Of a stretch of DNA of 64,000 bases, positions 25,341 through 34,625 are shown one piece after another. Within the stretch, counting starts at the first letter, position 1. Every line of letters begins with the position of its first letter. Position numbers and translations under genes: made by a program. The notes under the pieces were generated by a model. That model was not told where the DNA came from. It saw nothing but the letters and a program-made list of their open reading frames with translations, and did no database searches. The stretch is from Pseudoalteromonas luteoviolacea (GTDB lineage Bacteria > Pseudomonadota > Gammaproteobacteria > Enterobacterales > Alteromonadaceae), in contig NZ_MAUJ01000001.1 of the NCBI RefSeq assembly GCF_001696455.1, positions 434,001-498,000 of the forward strand, read 5' to 3'.

Positions 25341-25940
25341 TTACCTATCTTTTTTCTCAGACATGTTCGTGAGTCTTTTTCTCTCAAATTTTCTCCGGCG
25401 TTTTAATGCCAAAACATGCTCGTCAATTGGTACAGTACGAGATGCGAGCTTTAAAATAACCAGTGATTCAATTAATTGTAGTATCGTCATGGTAGGGCTA
25501 TAAATATTATTTCTAAAAGGAAATGAATCAATGATCCAGTATTGATAAAGCTTTGCTTCTGCAAAAGCAATAATGTTTACTACGCTTAATATAAAGTAGG
25601 TAAATATTAAAGCTGCTTCTTGTTTGCTAAAGTAGTAGTTATAAAAAACATCATGGCATAGTTTAATGTGACTCTTAAACAACTTGGCTATTAATCGTCT
25701 GAAAATTACTGCGCTTAAAAATAGAAGATTGAAGAGAGCGACGTATAAACCATAATTGTTTCTTAAGCTAAAAGCGAAGTCATATAGGGCAATATCTAAG
25801 CATTCTAATAATAGTAAAAGGAATACAAGCATTCGGGTATTTATGCTTTTCCAACCTACTAGTAGTGCAATAAGATAGACTGGGATAACAGAAAGGCCTA
25901 CACCATCATAAAAAAATTGGAATTTTTCGTAGCTGAACAT
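25341..25940 (-). CDS. Polytopic membrane protein B of the peptide cluster
   Basis: 199 aa with five or six hydrophobic helices and a basic C-terminal tail (KRRRKFERKRLTN). It is a diverged paralogue of membrane protein A: shared features include an early WK-x-x-N-x-R, an acidic E-x-x-D in helix 2, RRL before a basic loop, Y-x-FSKQE, YSP and a final ASR. Ribosome site AAGGTG is present. I do not recognise a named family. Each of the two is followed on the same strand by a peptide gene, so immunity, export or receptor function is possible, by inference. Confidence 0.7.
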   Translation of the reverse strand: MFSYEKFQFFYDGVGLSVIPVYLIALLVGWKSINTRMLVFLLLLLECLDIALYDFAFSLRNNYGLYVALFNLLFLSAVIFRRLIAKLFKSHIKLCHDVFYNYYFSKQEAALIFTYFILSVVNIIAFAEAKLYQYWIIDSFPFRNNIYSPTMTILQLIESLVILKLASRTVPIDEHVLALKRRRKFERKRLTNMSEKKDR

Positions 25941-26128
25941 CTACACACCTTAGGTAATTAAAGTAGGTAGGAACTTAATGTGTACTAAAAGGGATGTTCT
26001 CTGATGATTTATATGAAGTTGATATCGTATAAATCATCAGTTTTACGTCAAAATTATACGAGTTCTATTTTTATTAGAATACATGAACTCATATTAAGAA
26101 GCGAAGTTTTCGACAACAAGTTTCTAAA

Positions 26129-26221
26129 CTAACCCGACTTCTCTTCAGGATTAGGCCCATCAATAATTCCGGGACCTGAACCATAAATTTTTTTCAATAG
26201 GCTATAATCTATAACTTTCAT
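26129..26221 (-). CDS. Peptide 3: 30-aa peptide with Gly-rich junction
   Basis: 30 codons with a strong AGGAG ribosome site only 10 nt after the stop of membrane protein A, so it is translated from the same message. Sequence features: VIDYSLLKKIY, then GSGPG, then a tail ending GPNPEEKSG. The tail and leader match peptide 2. This spacing, the ribosome site and the similarity to peptide 2 make it a very likely real gene although it is too short for normal gene finders. Confidence 0.7.
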   Translation of the reverse strand: MKVIDYSLLKKIYGSGPGIIDGPNPEEKSG

Positions 26222-26231
26222 TTTTTCTCCT

Positions 26232-26774
26232 TTAACTTGTTTCACTGATTGTCAAACTATGACCTCTAAACCTAGAAGCAATCGACATTACAAGGAAACA
26301 CTCAACAAAAAATATCATTATTAAAATTGGGCTAAATAAGTATTTCTTAAAGAAGTAATCACCAATAATTGCCCCTTCAAACAATACAAACTCAACAAAT
26401 GTAAGAAAAAACACAAAGCCTGTTAAGACATAGAGAAATAGTAACCCGCCTTCCTGTTTTGAAAAGTGGTAATCTTTCAAAACACTTTGAAAAAAAGAGA
26501 ACCTAGTTTGCAAAGATTGAGCTAGCAATCTCCGTCCTAAAATTGGCACTATAAATAAAAGGCACATACCAATTCCCCAAAGATAAAAATATCTTCCCCA
26601 GTTAAATGCCATTTTTAATGTTAAGGTATCGACTGTTTCAACAAAAATTAATATTAAAAATAAATATCTACAGTTTGTGTTTTTCCAACAAATAATTAAT
26701 GAAATAAAATACAGTGGAAAAGGGATAACCCCAATTATAGAATATAGTGCGCTCAAGTTTTCAGTGCTAAACAT
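26232..26774 (-). CDS. Polytopic membrane protein A of the peptide cluster
   Basis: 180 aa, five or six hydrophobic helices, related to membrane protein B across its length (shared Y-x-FSKQE, FSP, E and SIASR positions near the C-terminus). Ribosome site AAGGAAG. It lies 11 nt after the XRE regulator and 10 nt before peptide 3, so all are one operon. Function unknown; no catalytic motif is evident. Confidence 0.7.
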   Translation of the reverse strand: MFSTENLSALYSIIGVIPFPLYFISLIICWKNTNCRYLFLILIFVETVDTLTLKMAFNWGRYFYLWGIGMCLLFIVPILGRRLLAQSLQTRFSFFQSVLKDYHFSKQEGGLLFLYVLTGFVFFLTFVEFVLFEGAIIGDYFFKKYLFSPILIMIFFVECFLVMSIASRFRGHSLTISETS

Positions 26775-26785
26775 CAGATACTTCC

Positions 26786-27067
26786 TTAATTCCGTTTGTT
26801 TTCTGGTTGCTGACTTTCAAGCAGTTGCTTGGTTTTTTCTTCTGGGCTAAAGCCGCAAATAAAGCAAATTAAAAAATAACTGGTGAGTGGTACAGGGGTT
26901 TTCCCTGTTTCCCAGTTTGAAATCGTTGCTTGATCTACGACGGGTATTAACTTTTTTCCCAGTTGACTTTGTGTCAGTCCAGCATCCTTACGCATCGAAC
27001 GTATCGACTTGGCTGCTTCTCCCCATAAGCCATTAAACAATCCTAGTTGTCGAATTCTCAGTTTCAT
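26786..27067 (-). CDS. XRE-family helix-turn-helix regulator of the peptide cluster
   Basis: 93 aa. HTH_3 domain at about 18-72 (SIRSMRKDAGLTQSQLGKKL ... QATISNWETGKTPVPLTSY) with a short C-terminal tail. First gene of the minus-strand operon with the membrane proteins and peptides. A dyad TGATAAC / GTTATCA lies 20 bp upstream and is a likely autoregulatory site. Confidence 0.85.
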   Translation of the reverse strand: MKLRIRQLGLFNGLWGEAAKSIRSMRKDAGLTQSQLGKKLIPVVDQATISNWETGKTPVPLTSYFLICFICGFSPEEKTKQLLESQQPENKRN

Positions 27068-27087
27068 AACTTTCCAACATTACCTTC

Positions 27088-27115
27088 TGATAACAAAATT
27101 TAACAAAAGTTATCA
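27088..27115. promoter_or_regulatory. Inverted repeat upstream of the XRE regulator
   Basis: TGATAAC and GTTATCA, a 7-bp dyad with a 14-bp spacer, located 20 bp before the regulator start. Typical position for an autorepressor operator. Confidence 0.5.
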
Positions 27116-27704
27116 CTAAACCTGCATTTTAGGCAAGGAAATAGCGTTAATATTCGGGAATATTAATATAATAATGTTGTTGAGGAGGTGTTTTATCTAA
27201 TTTCTATATACTATACCTAGTTTTTATTAAATATTTCATTATCTGAATGCGATATTAACAACTAAGATTCAACATTGAAACCTTTAAAAGCGGAATTTTT
27301 TCAAATTTATAGTAAAAGAATGTGTCAAGGTAATTTAATACTATAGTATTGGTGCGTTTTTTATAAATAAAAATAACTTTTCACGCGTTGTTACGTGCAG
27401 TTATCCGATTGATAGTTAAGTTTATTGCTTTATTTATATGGTTTTAGTTTTATTTAATTATTTAAAATAACGCAACTTTTAATTTTTTTGCTAAATCTGC
27501 TAATTTTTACAGGTCTTGAATTTCGGGACTTTCGTCAAGCTGGTTACTTTTAGAACGCACTGTAACCTTTATTACTCATGTGTTTTATTTAATAGTGATA
27601 TATTGGCGACAAAATATGGCAATCTCAAAAGTCAAAGAGTAAAGACTCAAAAATAAATGCTCGTTTACATGTTTTACTAGTAGATTGCGTATTAAGCACC
27701 TTTA

Positions 27705-27745
27705 AAAAAATACAGCCGCAAGTATGAGTTTACTTGCGGCTGTAT
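27705..27745 (-). terminator. Rho-independent terminator of the lipoprotein gene
   Basis: 14-bp perfect stem ATACAGCCGCAAGT / ACTTGCGGCTGTAT; read on the minus strand it is followed by a run of seven T. It lies 38 nt after the lipoprotein stop. Confidence 0.9.
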
Positions 27746-27782
27746 TGTGTGGGATTTTTTGTAATTTTTGGAACCGTTGAGG

Positions 27783-29264
27783 CTAATTACACTCTGTTGT
27801 CCAATTTTCACCGTCTGTACTGCACTCTAATACGTAGGTGCCGTCAGATTTGTATGATTGCTTTGTCCATCTACCATCATGGAAGCGAGATGTGATAACT
27901 CGGTTTTCACCTGTATCATCAGTTTTACGCTTGTGCCACCAAGCATAAGGAATGGTCACATCATCGTGTAGTTCGTAGCCTGACTGGTCTAGGTAATAGA
28001 CAATTACCGCTAATTCTAACAAGCTAAATTTGCTTTTCATATTATACCAATCGGTTAGACCTTCTTTCGTATTACTGTCTTTGTCTTGGCCCACTTCTGC
28101 TAGGTAATGAACGCCATTTTTATTATAACTGACTGAAAGGCCACGATTAGGCGCGTCATTAAAGTCGACGTCAAAGTCACAGGTTTGGTCTTTCGATTCT
28201 CTTTGTACTAACTTCCAGTTATCGATTTCGTATTGAATATCATTAATATTCAGCGTTAACTTTTCGTGGTGCGCACACGCGCCAATATCTTCTGGGTCAT
28301 TAATGACCACGTCAACAGTTTGTGTGTATGAATGGCCACCGCTGAGTTGAATGCTTTTTGTTTTACGGTCGTAATGTATAAATAAGACGTTTTTCAGCGA
28401 GTCATCAACACGTGCAGTCTCATCGACGAGCGTGTCACCTTCATTTGAATAAATATAAATTTTGCGATACCAGACCCTTTCATCGCTTTCGGGCTGATTT
28501 GGTGGTGTACCTTTGTAATGAAGTACGCGAATTTCCCGCGCATTTAGATATTTTTTGGCAAGTTCTATGTATTTTTCAACGCTAGCTTGTAAGCCTTTAA
28601 CAATATCTTCAGCGAGCTTTTGTAGTGCCTCATCGCCGTTTTCAATATAGTCGCTAAATAGCTGCTCTTCAGAAATGTTGTAGTGCTCGATAACTTGTTT
28701 GGTCGTCTCTTCTAAAACTATTAATAGCGCTTCTCTTTGTTCATTGCTTTGAATAAGTTGCTCACACGTGGCGTCTTTAAATTCTGGTGTCTCGACTAAA
28801 GATTGCCAAAGCACGGTCGTCAGTGGTGTGATGTGTTGTAGTGCTTCGTCGTTGAGTGACTCAAGCGTGGGTGGCAACACCATTTGATAAGGTTTGGTGA
28901 CTTCACCTAAGTCCTCGTCAATCGCACCGACTGGCACATCTACATACGTGGGTACATATGACGCGCATTTTGCCTGTTGTTCGGTTAGCTCAAGAATATA
29001 GCTCCCTTTGTCGGTAGAGACTACAAAGGGTTCGTCGGCATCTTTTGTTTTGTTGTTGTTGAGGTCAAGCCAAACCGTTGCGCCTTGTACATATCCGTCG
29101 ATAACTCGTCCTCTGCGAGCGTACCTGTTTTCTTCCGTGGTTACTTTTTTATTGCTGTCCAATTCAATGCTTGGAGATTTAGAGCCGCCTTTTGAGCCAC
29201 AGCCACTGATAACGGCCGAGCAAAATAGGGCGAGGCTAAGCGTTTTTATTGGTGAATTAAACAT
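27783..29264 (-). CDS. Secreted lipoprotein with a calcium-type DxNxNxxxD loop
   Basis: 493 aa. Signal peptide with lipobox ending ISGC (lipidated Cys at about 22), then a short linker and a GRVIDGYVQGATVWLDLNNN segment with the acidic loop DLNNNKTKDADE, a pattern seen in many surface lipoproteins of marine gammaproteobacteria where it likely binds calcium. The central part is helical and acidic; the C-terminal third is beta-rich with four Cys. No catalytic motif found. It is divergent from a hybrid sensor/AraC regulator, which may control it. Confidence 0.75.
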   Translation of the reverse strand: MFNSPIKTLSLALFCSAVISGCGSKGGSKSPSIELDSNKKVTTEENRYARRGRVIDGYVQGATVWLDLNNNKTKDADEPFVVSTDKGSYILELTEQQAKCASYVPTYVDVPVGAIDEDLGEVTKPYQMVLPPTLESLNDEALQHITPLTTVLWQSLVETPEFKDATCEQLIQSNEQREALLIVLEETTKQVIEHYNISEEQLFSDYIENGDEALQKLAEDIVKGLQASVEKYIELAKKYLNAREIRVLHYKGTPPNQPESDERVWYRKIYIYSNEGDTLVDETARVDDSLKNVLFIHYDRKTKSIQLSGGHSYTQTVDVVINDPEDIGACAHHEKLTLNINDIQYEIDNWKLVQRESKDQTCDFDVDFNDAPNRGLSVSYNKNGVHYLAEVGQDKDSNTKEGLTDWYNMKSKFSLLELAVIVYYLDQSGYELHDDVTIPYAWWHKRKTDDTGENRVITSRFHDGRWTKQSYKSDGTYVLECSTDGENWTTECN

Positions 29265-29579
29265 GGTAATTCCTTATTTATATTGCAGGCTCTCGATGTA
29301 CTGCTTGTGTTTACTGCTGTTTGTACCTGTTAGTCAAACCCATTTATGCCTATGCGTGTGCAAGAGGAGGCAACGCATCTACTCGGGTATGTCAAAATTA
29401 TATTGGGTGCGTCAATGAGGGCGGTAACACAAAACAGACATTAATACGCAATTATCTGACATTTTGGTGCCTGAAATGGGACATTTGATAATTATCTAAT
29501 TGTTGCTATTATGTCAAACAAGCTGTGCGTATTAAAACTAATTATTAAAATATAAGCAAACATAACAACAATTTACCAT
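29265..29579. other. Divergent promoter region of lipoprotein and hybrid regulator
   Basis: 315 bp, no gene. The right half is AT-rich and has two imperfect copies of an AATTATCT/GACATTT-type element at about 29450-29495, possibly regulator sites. No standard -35/-10 pair stands out. Confidence 0.4.
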
Positions 29580-32500
29580 ATGTCTAAAAACTTCTTAGTG
29601 ACCTTTTTTGTAAGGTGTTTTTTTGTAATTTTTATTTTGCTTGGCTTTTGCCCAAAGGCTGACGCAAATGGGGGTAAGACGCTCAGTGTGGGTGACGGCC
29701 TGCCGAGCAATCGCGTGTTTGATATCACGCGAGATCATCGTGGATTTATGTGGTTTGCGACAGAGCAGGGCATTGCTAGATTTGATGGAACACAGGTAAA
29801 GCGCTTTTCAAAACATCAAACACCTGAATTAAGCAACGCTTTATGGGTTAGGGATGTGTTGTTTGACTCGCAGCATAGGCTGTGGGCGGCTGGCAAACAG
29901 GGTCTAGAAGTGCTTAATCCGCAGGCTGAATCATTTGAACCGGTACGAGCCGGGCAAGGCGCAGATCCACTCAATATTTATAGCCTTTTTGAGTCTAGAC
30001 AAGGTGAGATCTGGGTCGGAGAGAGAGCGGGGCTGTACAAAGTTGACAATGGTGCACTTAACTTTGTGCCTATTAATATCGAGAACCTTGACCAGCAAGC
30101 AGAGCCCTCTCCATTTAACGACCGTGTGTTATCGATCACTCAAGTCGATGCGTCTACCTTATTACTGGCAACAGATCCTGGGGTACTGTTATTTGATATC
30201 ACCAAGCAGCAAGCCCAGTTTATTAAAAATGAACACGGAGCGCCTTTATTCGCTGATAAGGTGTGGCGCCTTGATGACGGCCAGATTTGGCTGAGTATAC
30301 AAGGGGTGGGGATTGCCCAGTACCTCCCTGATGACAAGCAAGCCATAGTTAAATATGTAGATGAAAATCAATTTGATACGGTAGGCTACGTGTTTGATTT
30401 GAAAGTGCGTGACAACAAGTTGCTTGCGGCATCTTTAAATGCAGGGCTTTTGCAGTTGAGTGAGCAAGTCACCCCAGTTGGAGACTCACCGCCGCTACTT
30501 TCTATTTATAGTGACCAGCAATTGCTCGCACTGGGAAGCTACACAGAAGGTGCGATAATTGAACATGCTAACCTGAGCGCGGCACAAAACTTTGATTTTA
30601 CACACCCAAGCGAAACACATCAGTTTGAAATAAACGATGTGTTGGTCTTAGAGCAACATATTTGGGTTGCTGACCAATTAGCAGGACTTTGCCGGTATCA
30701 AATGAATGGTTCGTTTGATGGGTGTTTAAAAGCGTACGACCTGTCAGCACAAGCAATAGCGAAAGGCAAGGGCAGCACACTTTGGGTGAGTATGTATCAA
30801 GAGTTAGTGCATCTTGATGCAGAGTCGATGCAAGTTATAGACAAGTTTAGTTTTGCAGAGATGGGTATCCCAGATTCAATCTATGCAATGGTTATTGAAA
30901 ATGACACCTCTATTTGGTTGTCCCATAGTTTTGATGGTTTAACTCAGCTAAACCCTAAAACAAGACAAATCAAAAGGTACACGCGTTCAAATTCAAAATT
31001 ACATAACGATCAAGTGCACAGTATAGTGCAGCATCAAAGCATGCTATGGGTGGCAACATCAGCAGGGTTGCAATCGCTAGACTTAACCACGGGCGACTTT
31101 GTACAACCAGATGCGCCAGTACTAGACCTTTCAGAAGCCATTTATGATTTGTTTTTGAGCCCATCAGGCATTCTGTATTTGCAGTCAGATGCAGGTATCA
31201 AGGCTTATGATACCCAGAAAAAAGATTGGCTGGCACTGGCGAGTCAAATCGCCAATATGACGAACGCCAGTGTTGCTTTTGGCGATGACGGACGGGCATG
31301 GTTTGCAAATGGTTTGGGCATTTTTGGCTGGGAACCGAGTAGCTCAAGTGGCAGTATTCATTATTACGACAAAGGTGATGGACTTTACCACCAGGGTTAT
31401 ATTGGCAGCGCAGCTACCAACGCCGATGGCAACCTAGTATTTGCATCTGCCGATGGACTGACTTTATTTGCGCCTAAAAAACTCGCTTACTTTGACGCAA
31501 GCCCTAAAGTCAGCGAATTTGAAATTACATTGGCTGATGGCAGTACACAAACCTATTTTAACAAGCTGTCATTGGACGAATTACCGTACCAGCATGCCAG
31601 TATTCGTTTTAGTTTGACCAACACCAACTTTGCCAGTGCATCAAAGCAGCAATTTCGTTACAAGCTCGAGGGCGTGTCTGAGGCATGGGTAGAACTTGGC
31701 AACAGTCGAGTACTGATGATCCCAAAGCTTGCTCACGGTCAATACAATTTACAGGTGCAAAGCACAGACAGTAACGGTAACTGGTCTACAACGACAGGCC
31801 AGTTTGTGTTTTCAATCAAAACGCCTTGGTATGCCACCGTATGGGCCTATATTGCGTATGTGCTTACTTTTATGCTCTGTTTATTTGTGATTTATCATTT
31901 GCGGGTTAAAGCGCTTAAAGGCATTCAAAAGCAATTAGAAAAAGAAGTGGCACTGCAAACGAAGGCCATAACCGAGCAAAACAAGCAGCTATTAGAAAAA
32001 TCATCTGCTTTGGCAAGTGCTGAGGCGCAAAGAACTTTACTTTTGAAAACGCTTTCTCATGAATTAATGACGCCCGTATCCTTAATTCAGGGCCCTTCGG
32101 AGCAGTTGATGAAAGTCGAGCACGCACAAGAGCGCAATACAATGGCAAGTATTGTAGTGAGTAATGCAAAGAGGCTAAAAGTGTTGATAGAGCAGTTAAT
32201 GCAGGTTTCTGAACACAGTGGTGGAGAGGTTCAAACAACCGAACAGTCTTTGCAGCTTTATGATCTCTCAGAAATTTGTAACGAACAGGCCAATGTATTT
32301 GCGCCTTTGCTAGCACAGCATGAATTGCGACTAGAAGTTGATGTTGCGTCTCGTGTCATGGTAAAGGCTAAGCAAGATCAGCTTGAGCAATGCGTGAGTA
32401 ATCTGCTTAGCAACGCGATAAAATATAGCCCCAACGGGCAGCGCATTTTACTCACTTTACGCAAGTCAAGCAGTAAAGAGTCCTCTGTTTGCGTGCTAAG

Positions 32501-33611
32501 TGTTTGTGATCAGGGTATTGGTATTCCAGCAGGTGAGCAAAGTAAGATTTTTGAGCCAGAATATCGAACAGAGCAGGGAAGTAAACACAACGTCGGGCTT
32601 GGCATTGGGTTAAGTGTTGTGAAGTCTACCGTTGATGCTTTGGGTGGCGCTGTCGAGGTATCTTCTGTTGAAGGCCAAGGCAGTACTTTTACACTTAAAT
32701 TTAACACTGCTGAAAGTGAGTCTACTGGCCAGTCAACGGCTGTAATAGACAATACAGCAAACTTTGAAGAGGCCAGTGCTACAAGCTCTGAGGTTCAAGA
32801 ACCTCGTAGTATACTGATTGTTGACGACACGCCCGATATGCTGACGTTTTTAAAGAGCGTTTTTGGTACTGCTTATTCTGTAACCGTTGCACGTGATGGT
32901 GAAGAGGGGCTAGAGCTGGCAAAATCGCTGATCCCAGATTTGATTATTTCAGATGTGATGATGCCAAAGCTAGATGGGTTTGGAATGTTGTCAGCGATTA
33001 AACAGCATTCTCTGACCGGGCATATTCCGGTGATTTTACTCACTGCCAATTTAAACGAGCAAAGGCAAATTGAAGGCTTAACACTGAGGGCCGATGACTA
33101 CATCACAAAGCCCTTCAATTTACAGGCTCTCGAACTTAAAGTACGCAATCTATTTAAGCATCAGGAGGTTACACTCCAGAAGTGGCGCAGCCGAATTACG
33201 CCTCAACCCACTCAGGATGCCTTGAGCCTACCTGCCTTGCCCAAATTCCAATTTAAGGACCAACCTCATATCTATGACTTTTTGGATAAACTCGACAGAG
33301 TCGTCGAGCAGTATTATCGCAATACTCAGACATCCGTCAGTGAATTAGCGAAAGAAATGGCGTTGAGTGAACGCCAACTGCACCGCAAGTTAACTGCATT
33401 GATCTCCATGGGAGCAAATGAGTATTTAAGGACGTACAGACTGTATAAATCCATTACACCATTACTTCATGGTCAGAGTGTTGCACAAGTTGCCGATGAC
33501 GTCGGATTTAATTCGGGTTCTTATTTTAGTGCTTGCTTTAAAAAACACTTTGGTATGACAGCAAAAACTTTTGTACAAACGCAGCGAGATAAACACAGTC
33601 AGTTAAGTTAG
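29580..33611 (+). CDS. Hybrid two-component system protein: propeller sensor, kinase, receiver and AraC output
   Basis: 1343 aa. Signal peptide/TM (about 1-29), a two-component-regulator propeller region (about 30-640, repeats such as DITRDHRGFMWFATEQGIARFDG), a Y_Y_Y domain (about 655-745, RYKLEGVSEAWVELG), TM about 755-777, HisKA with His827 in LSHELMTP (the usual ELRTP Arg is Met), HATPase (NLLSNAIKYS, GIGLSVV), receiver with phospho-Asp1125 in ISDVMMPKLDG, and C-terminal AraC-type DNA-binding helices (about 1235-1340). The whole relay is one protein, as in Bacteroidetes polysaccharide sensors. Probable inducer is an oligosaccharide, by analogy. Confidence 0.93.
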   Translation: MSKNFLVTFFVRCFFVIFILLGFCPKADANGGKTLSVGDGLPSNRVFDITRDHRGFMWFATEQGIARFDGTQVKRFSKHQTPELSNALWVRDVLFDSQHRLWAAGKQGLEVLNPQAESFEPVRAGQGADPLNIYSLFESRQGEIWVGERAGLYKVDNGALNFVPINIENLDQQAEPSPFNDRVLSITQVDASTLLLATDPGVLLFDITKQQAQFIKNEHGAPLFADKVWRLDDGQIWLSIQGVGIAQYLPDDKQAIVKYVDENQFDTVGYVFDLKVRDNKLLAASLNAGLLQLSEQVTPVGDSPPLLSIYSDQQLLALGSYTEGAIIEHANLSAAQNFDFTHPSETHQFEINDVLVLEQHIWVADQLAGLCRYQMNGSFDGCLKAYDLSAQAIAKGKGSTLWVSMYQELVHLDAESMQVIDKFSFAEMGIPDSIYAMVIENDTSIWLSHSFDGLTQLNPKTRQIKRYTRSNSKLHNDQVHSIVQHQSMLWVATSAGLQSLDLTTGDFVQPDAPVLDLSEAIYDLFLSPSGILYLQSDAGIKAYDTQKKDWLALASQIANMTNASVAFGDDGRAWFANGLGIFGWEPSSSSGSIHYYDKGDGLYHQGYIGSAATNADGNLVFASADGLTLFAPKKLAYFDASPKVSEFEITLADGSTQTYFNKLSLDELPYQHASIRFSLTNTNFASASKQQFRYKLEGVSEAWVELGNSRVLMIPKLAHGQYNLQVQSTDSNGNWSTTTGQFVFSIKTPWYATVWAYIAYVLTFMLCLFVIYHLRVKALKGIQKQLEKEVALQTKAITEQNKQLLEKSSALASAEAQRTLLLKTLSHELMTPVSLIQGPSEQLMKVEHAQERNTMASIVVSNAKRLKVLIEQLMQVSEHSGGEVQTTEQSLQLYDLSEICNEQANVFAPLLAQHELRLEVDVASRVMVKAKQDQLEQCVSNLLSNAIKYSPNGQRILLTLRKSSSKESSVCVLSVCDQGIGIPAGEQSKIFEPEYRTEQGSKHNVGLGIGLSVVKSTVDALGGAVEVSSVEGQGSTFTLKFNTAESESTGQSTAVIDNTANFEEASATSSEVQEPRSILIVDDTPDMLTFLKSVFGTAYSVTVARDGEEGLELAKSLIPDLIISDVMMPKLDGFGMLSAIKQHSLTGHIPVILLTANLNEQRQIEGLTLRADDYITKPFNLQALELKVRNLFKHQEVTLQKWRSRITPQPTQDALSLPALPKFQFKDQPHIYDFLDKLDRVVEQYYRNTQTSVSELAKEMALSERQLHRKLTALISMGANEYLRTYRLYKSITPLLHGQSVAQVADDVGFNSGSYFSACFKKHFGMTAKTFVQTQRDKHSQLS

Positions 33612-33857
33612 TACTGAGTCGAGGTGATTATTCGGTCGTTTTGACGTGCTCTTATAGCTTAGCCTTTATTAACCGCGATTATGTTATTCATTAATGAGAA
33701 AGGCGCGCGCCGCGTAGATAGTTACGCGCGCTTTAATATCTGGTTAACCCATTGCTTACATGTGAAATTTCCATTATTTTGTACGCAACTTTATAAAAAA
33801 CTTCATTCTGAAATGTATTCGTTGCCTTTCAGAGTTATTAAATGCAGTGAGGGGTTG

Positions 33858-34625
33858 ATGGGTAACCAAAGGTACCAAGGATATATAAAGCACGTTGATA
33901 GTGACGATCCAGTAATTAGCGAGATTAACTGGTTTATAGATACCGTGTATATGCCCGCTCACAAGCGAGCAGATAAAAGCAGCAAGGCGACAAGAACCTT
34001 GTCTGTTTTGTTTTCTATCTGGGCCTTCACTCTATTGGGGGTGTTTGCTGCGGCCGAACTCATTCCCAATTTGTCAGTATTTACACAGAGCCTTATTTGG
34101 GATGGGTACGATTTTAACTGGGTAGCGCTTGCCGTATTACCCTCATTTATGTTGGCAGTATTTGTTAGTTTTAGAAATTACCCCTTCAAACATGGTGATA
34201 ATAATTTTGTAGGTGATGATGAGTTTACATGGCGTAAGAGGCAGTCGTTTGTGTTGGCCTCATTTAACCTTATTTTTTTGGTGGCCGTGTTATTCGCTTT
34301 TACCAAACCGCTGATTTGTTTATTGGGTATAACCTGCGCAGCTGGTTTTTTGTTGACTTACATGAGTAATCGATTGTTTGGCTTTACCTCCAGCTCAATT
34401 AGAAATCAAACAATGGTATTTAGCTTAGAGCGGCTCAAACGCGAATATGAAGTTGCGATTCATAGTGAGGAGGAGTTTGAGGTTGACCGTATTCAAGCCG
34501 ACACATTTAAACGACTGTTCTTAATGGTAGAGGGGATGATCGACCGCAGAGACAGAGAGATTTTAGGCGACCACTACAAGGTACATAACAGCGCCTTTGA
34601 TTTAGTAAAAGGATTAAAAAAATAA
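33858..34625 (+). CDS. SLATT-type membrane protein of the RADAR locus (RdrD-like)
   Basis: 255 aa from the ATG at 33858, which has a GAGGGG ribosome site; the longer frame from 33681 lacks one. Two pairs of membrane helices (LSVLFSIWAFTLLGVFAAAEL; WVALAVLPSFMLAVFVSF; then LIFLVAVLFAFTKPLICLLGITCAAGF) followed by a charged helical C-terminus fit the SLATT effector family associated with defence loci. The stop is directly followed by the rdrA start. In RADAR loci an accessory membrane protein of this class is often present. Role in the system is inferred. Confidence 0.72.
   Translation: MGNQRYQGYIKHVDSDDPVISEINWFIDTVYMPAHKRADKSSKATRTLSVLFSIWAFTLLGVFAAAELIPNLSVFTQSLIWDGYDFNWVALAVLPSFMLAVFVSFRNYPFKHGDNNFVGDDEFTWRKRQSFVLASFNLIFLVAVLFAFTKPLICLLGITCAAGFLLTYMSNRLFGFTSSSIRNQTMVFSLERLKREYEVAIHSEEEFEVDRIQADTFKRLFLMVEGMIDRRDREILGDHYKVHNSAFDLVKGLKK

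Larger units (their letters stand above)
27068..27782. other. AT-rich intergenic region
   Basis: About 715 bp with no convincing ORF on either strand and markedly AT-rich sequence. It holds a dyad near the XRE start (27088-27115) and the terminator of the downstream lipoprotein gene (27705-27745). The AGGAGGTG at 27182 is not followed by a usable start. Promoter for the XRE operon is presumed in the first 150 bp. Confidence 0.6.

Noticed and set aside
29265..29579. Plus-strand ORF overlapping the lipoprotein start
   Set aside because: It overlaps the signal peptide coding of the lipoprotein antisense and lacks conserved features.
33681..33857. Longer start for the SLATT gene
   Set aside because: No ribosome site, and the added 59 residues include no family feature; 33858 has GAGGGG at good spacing.
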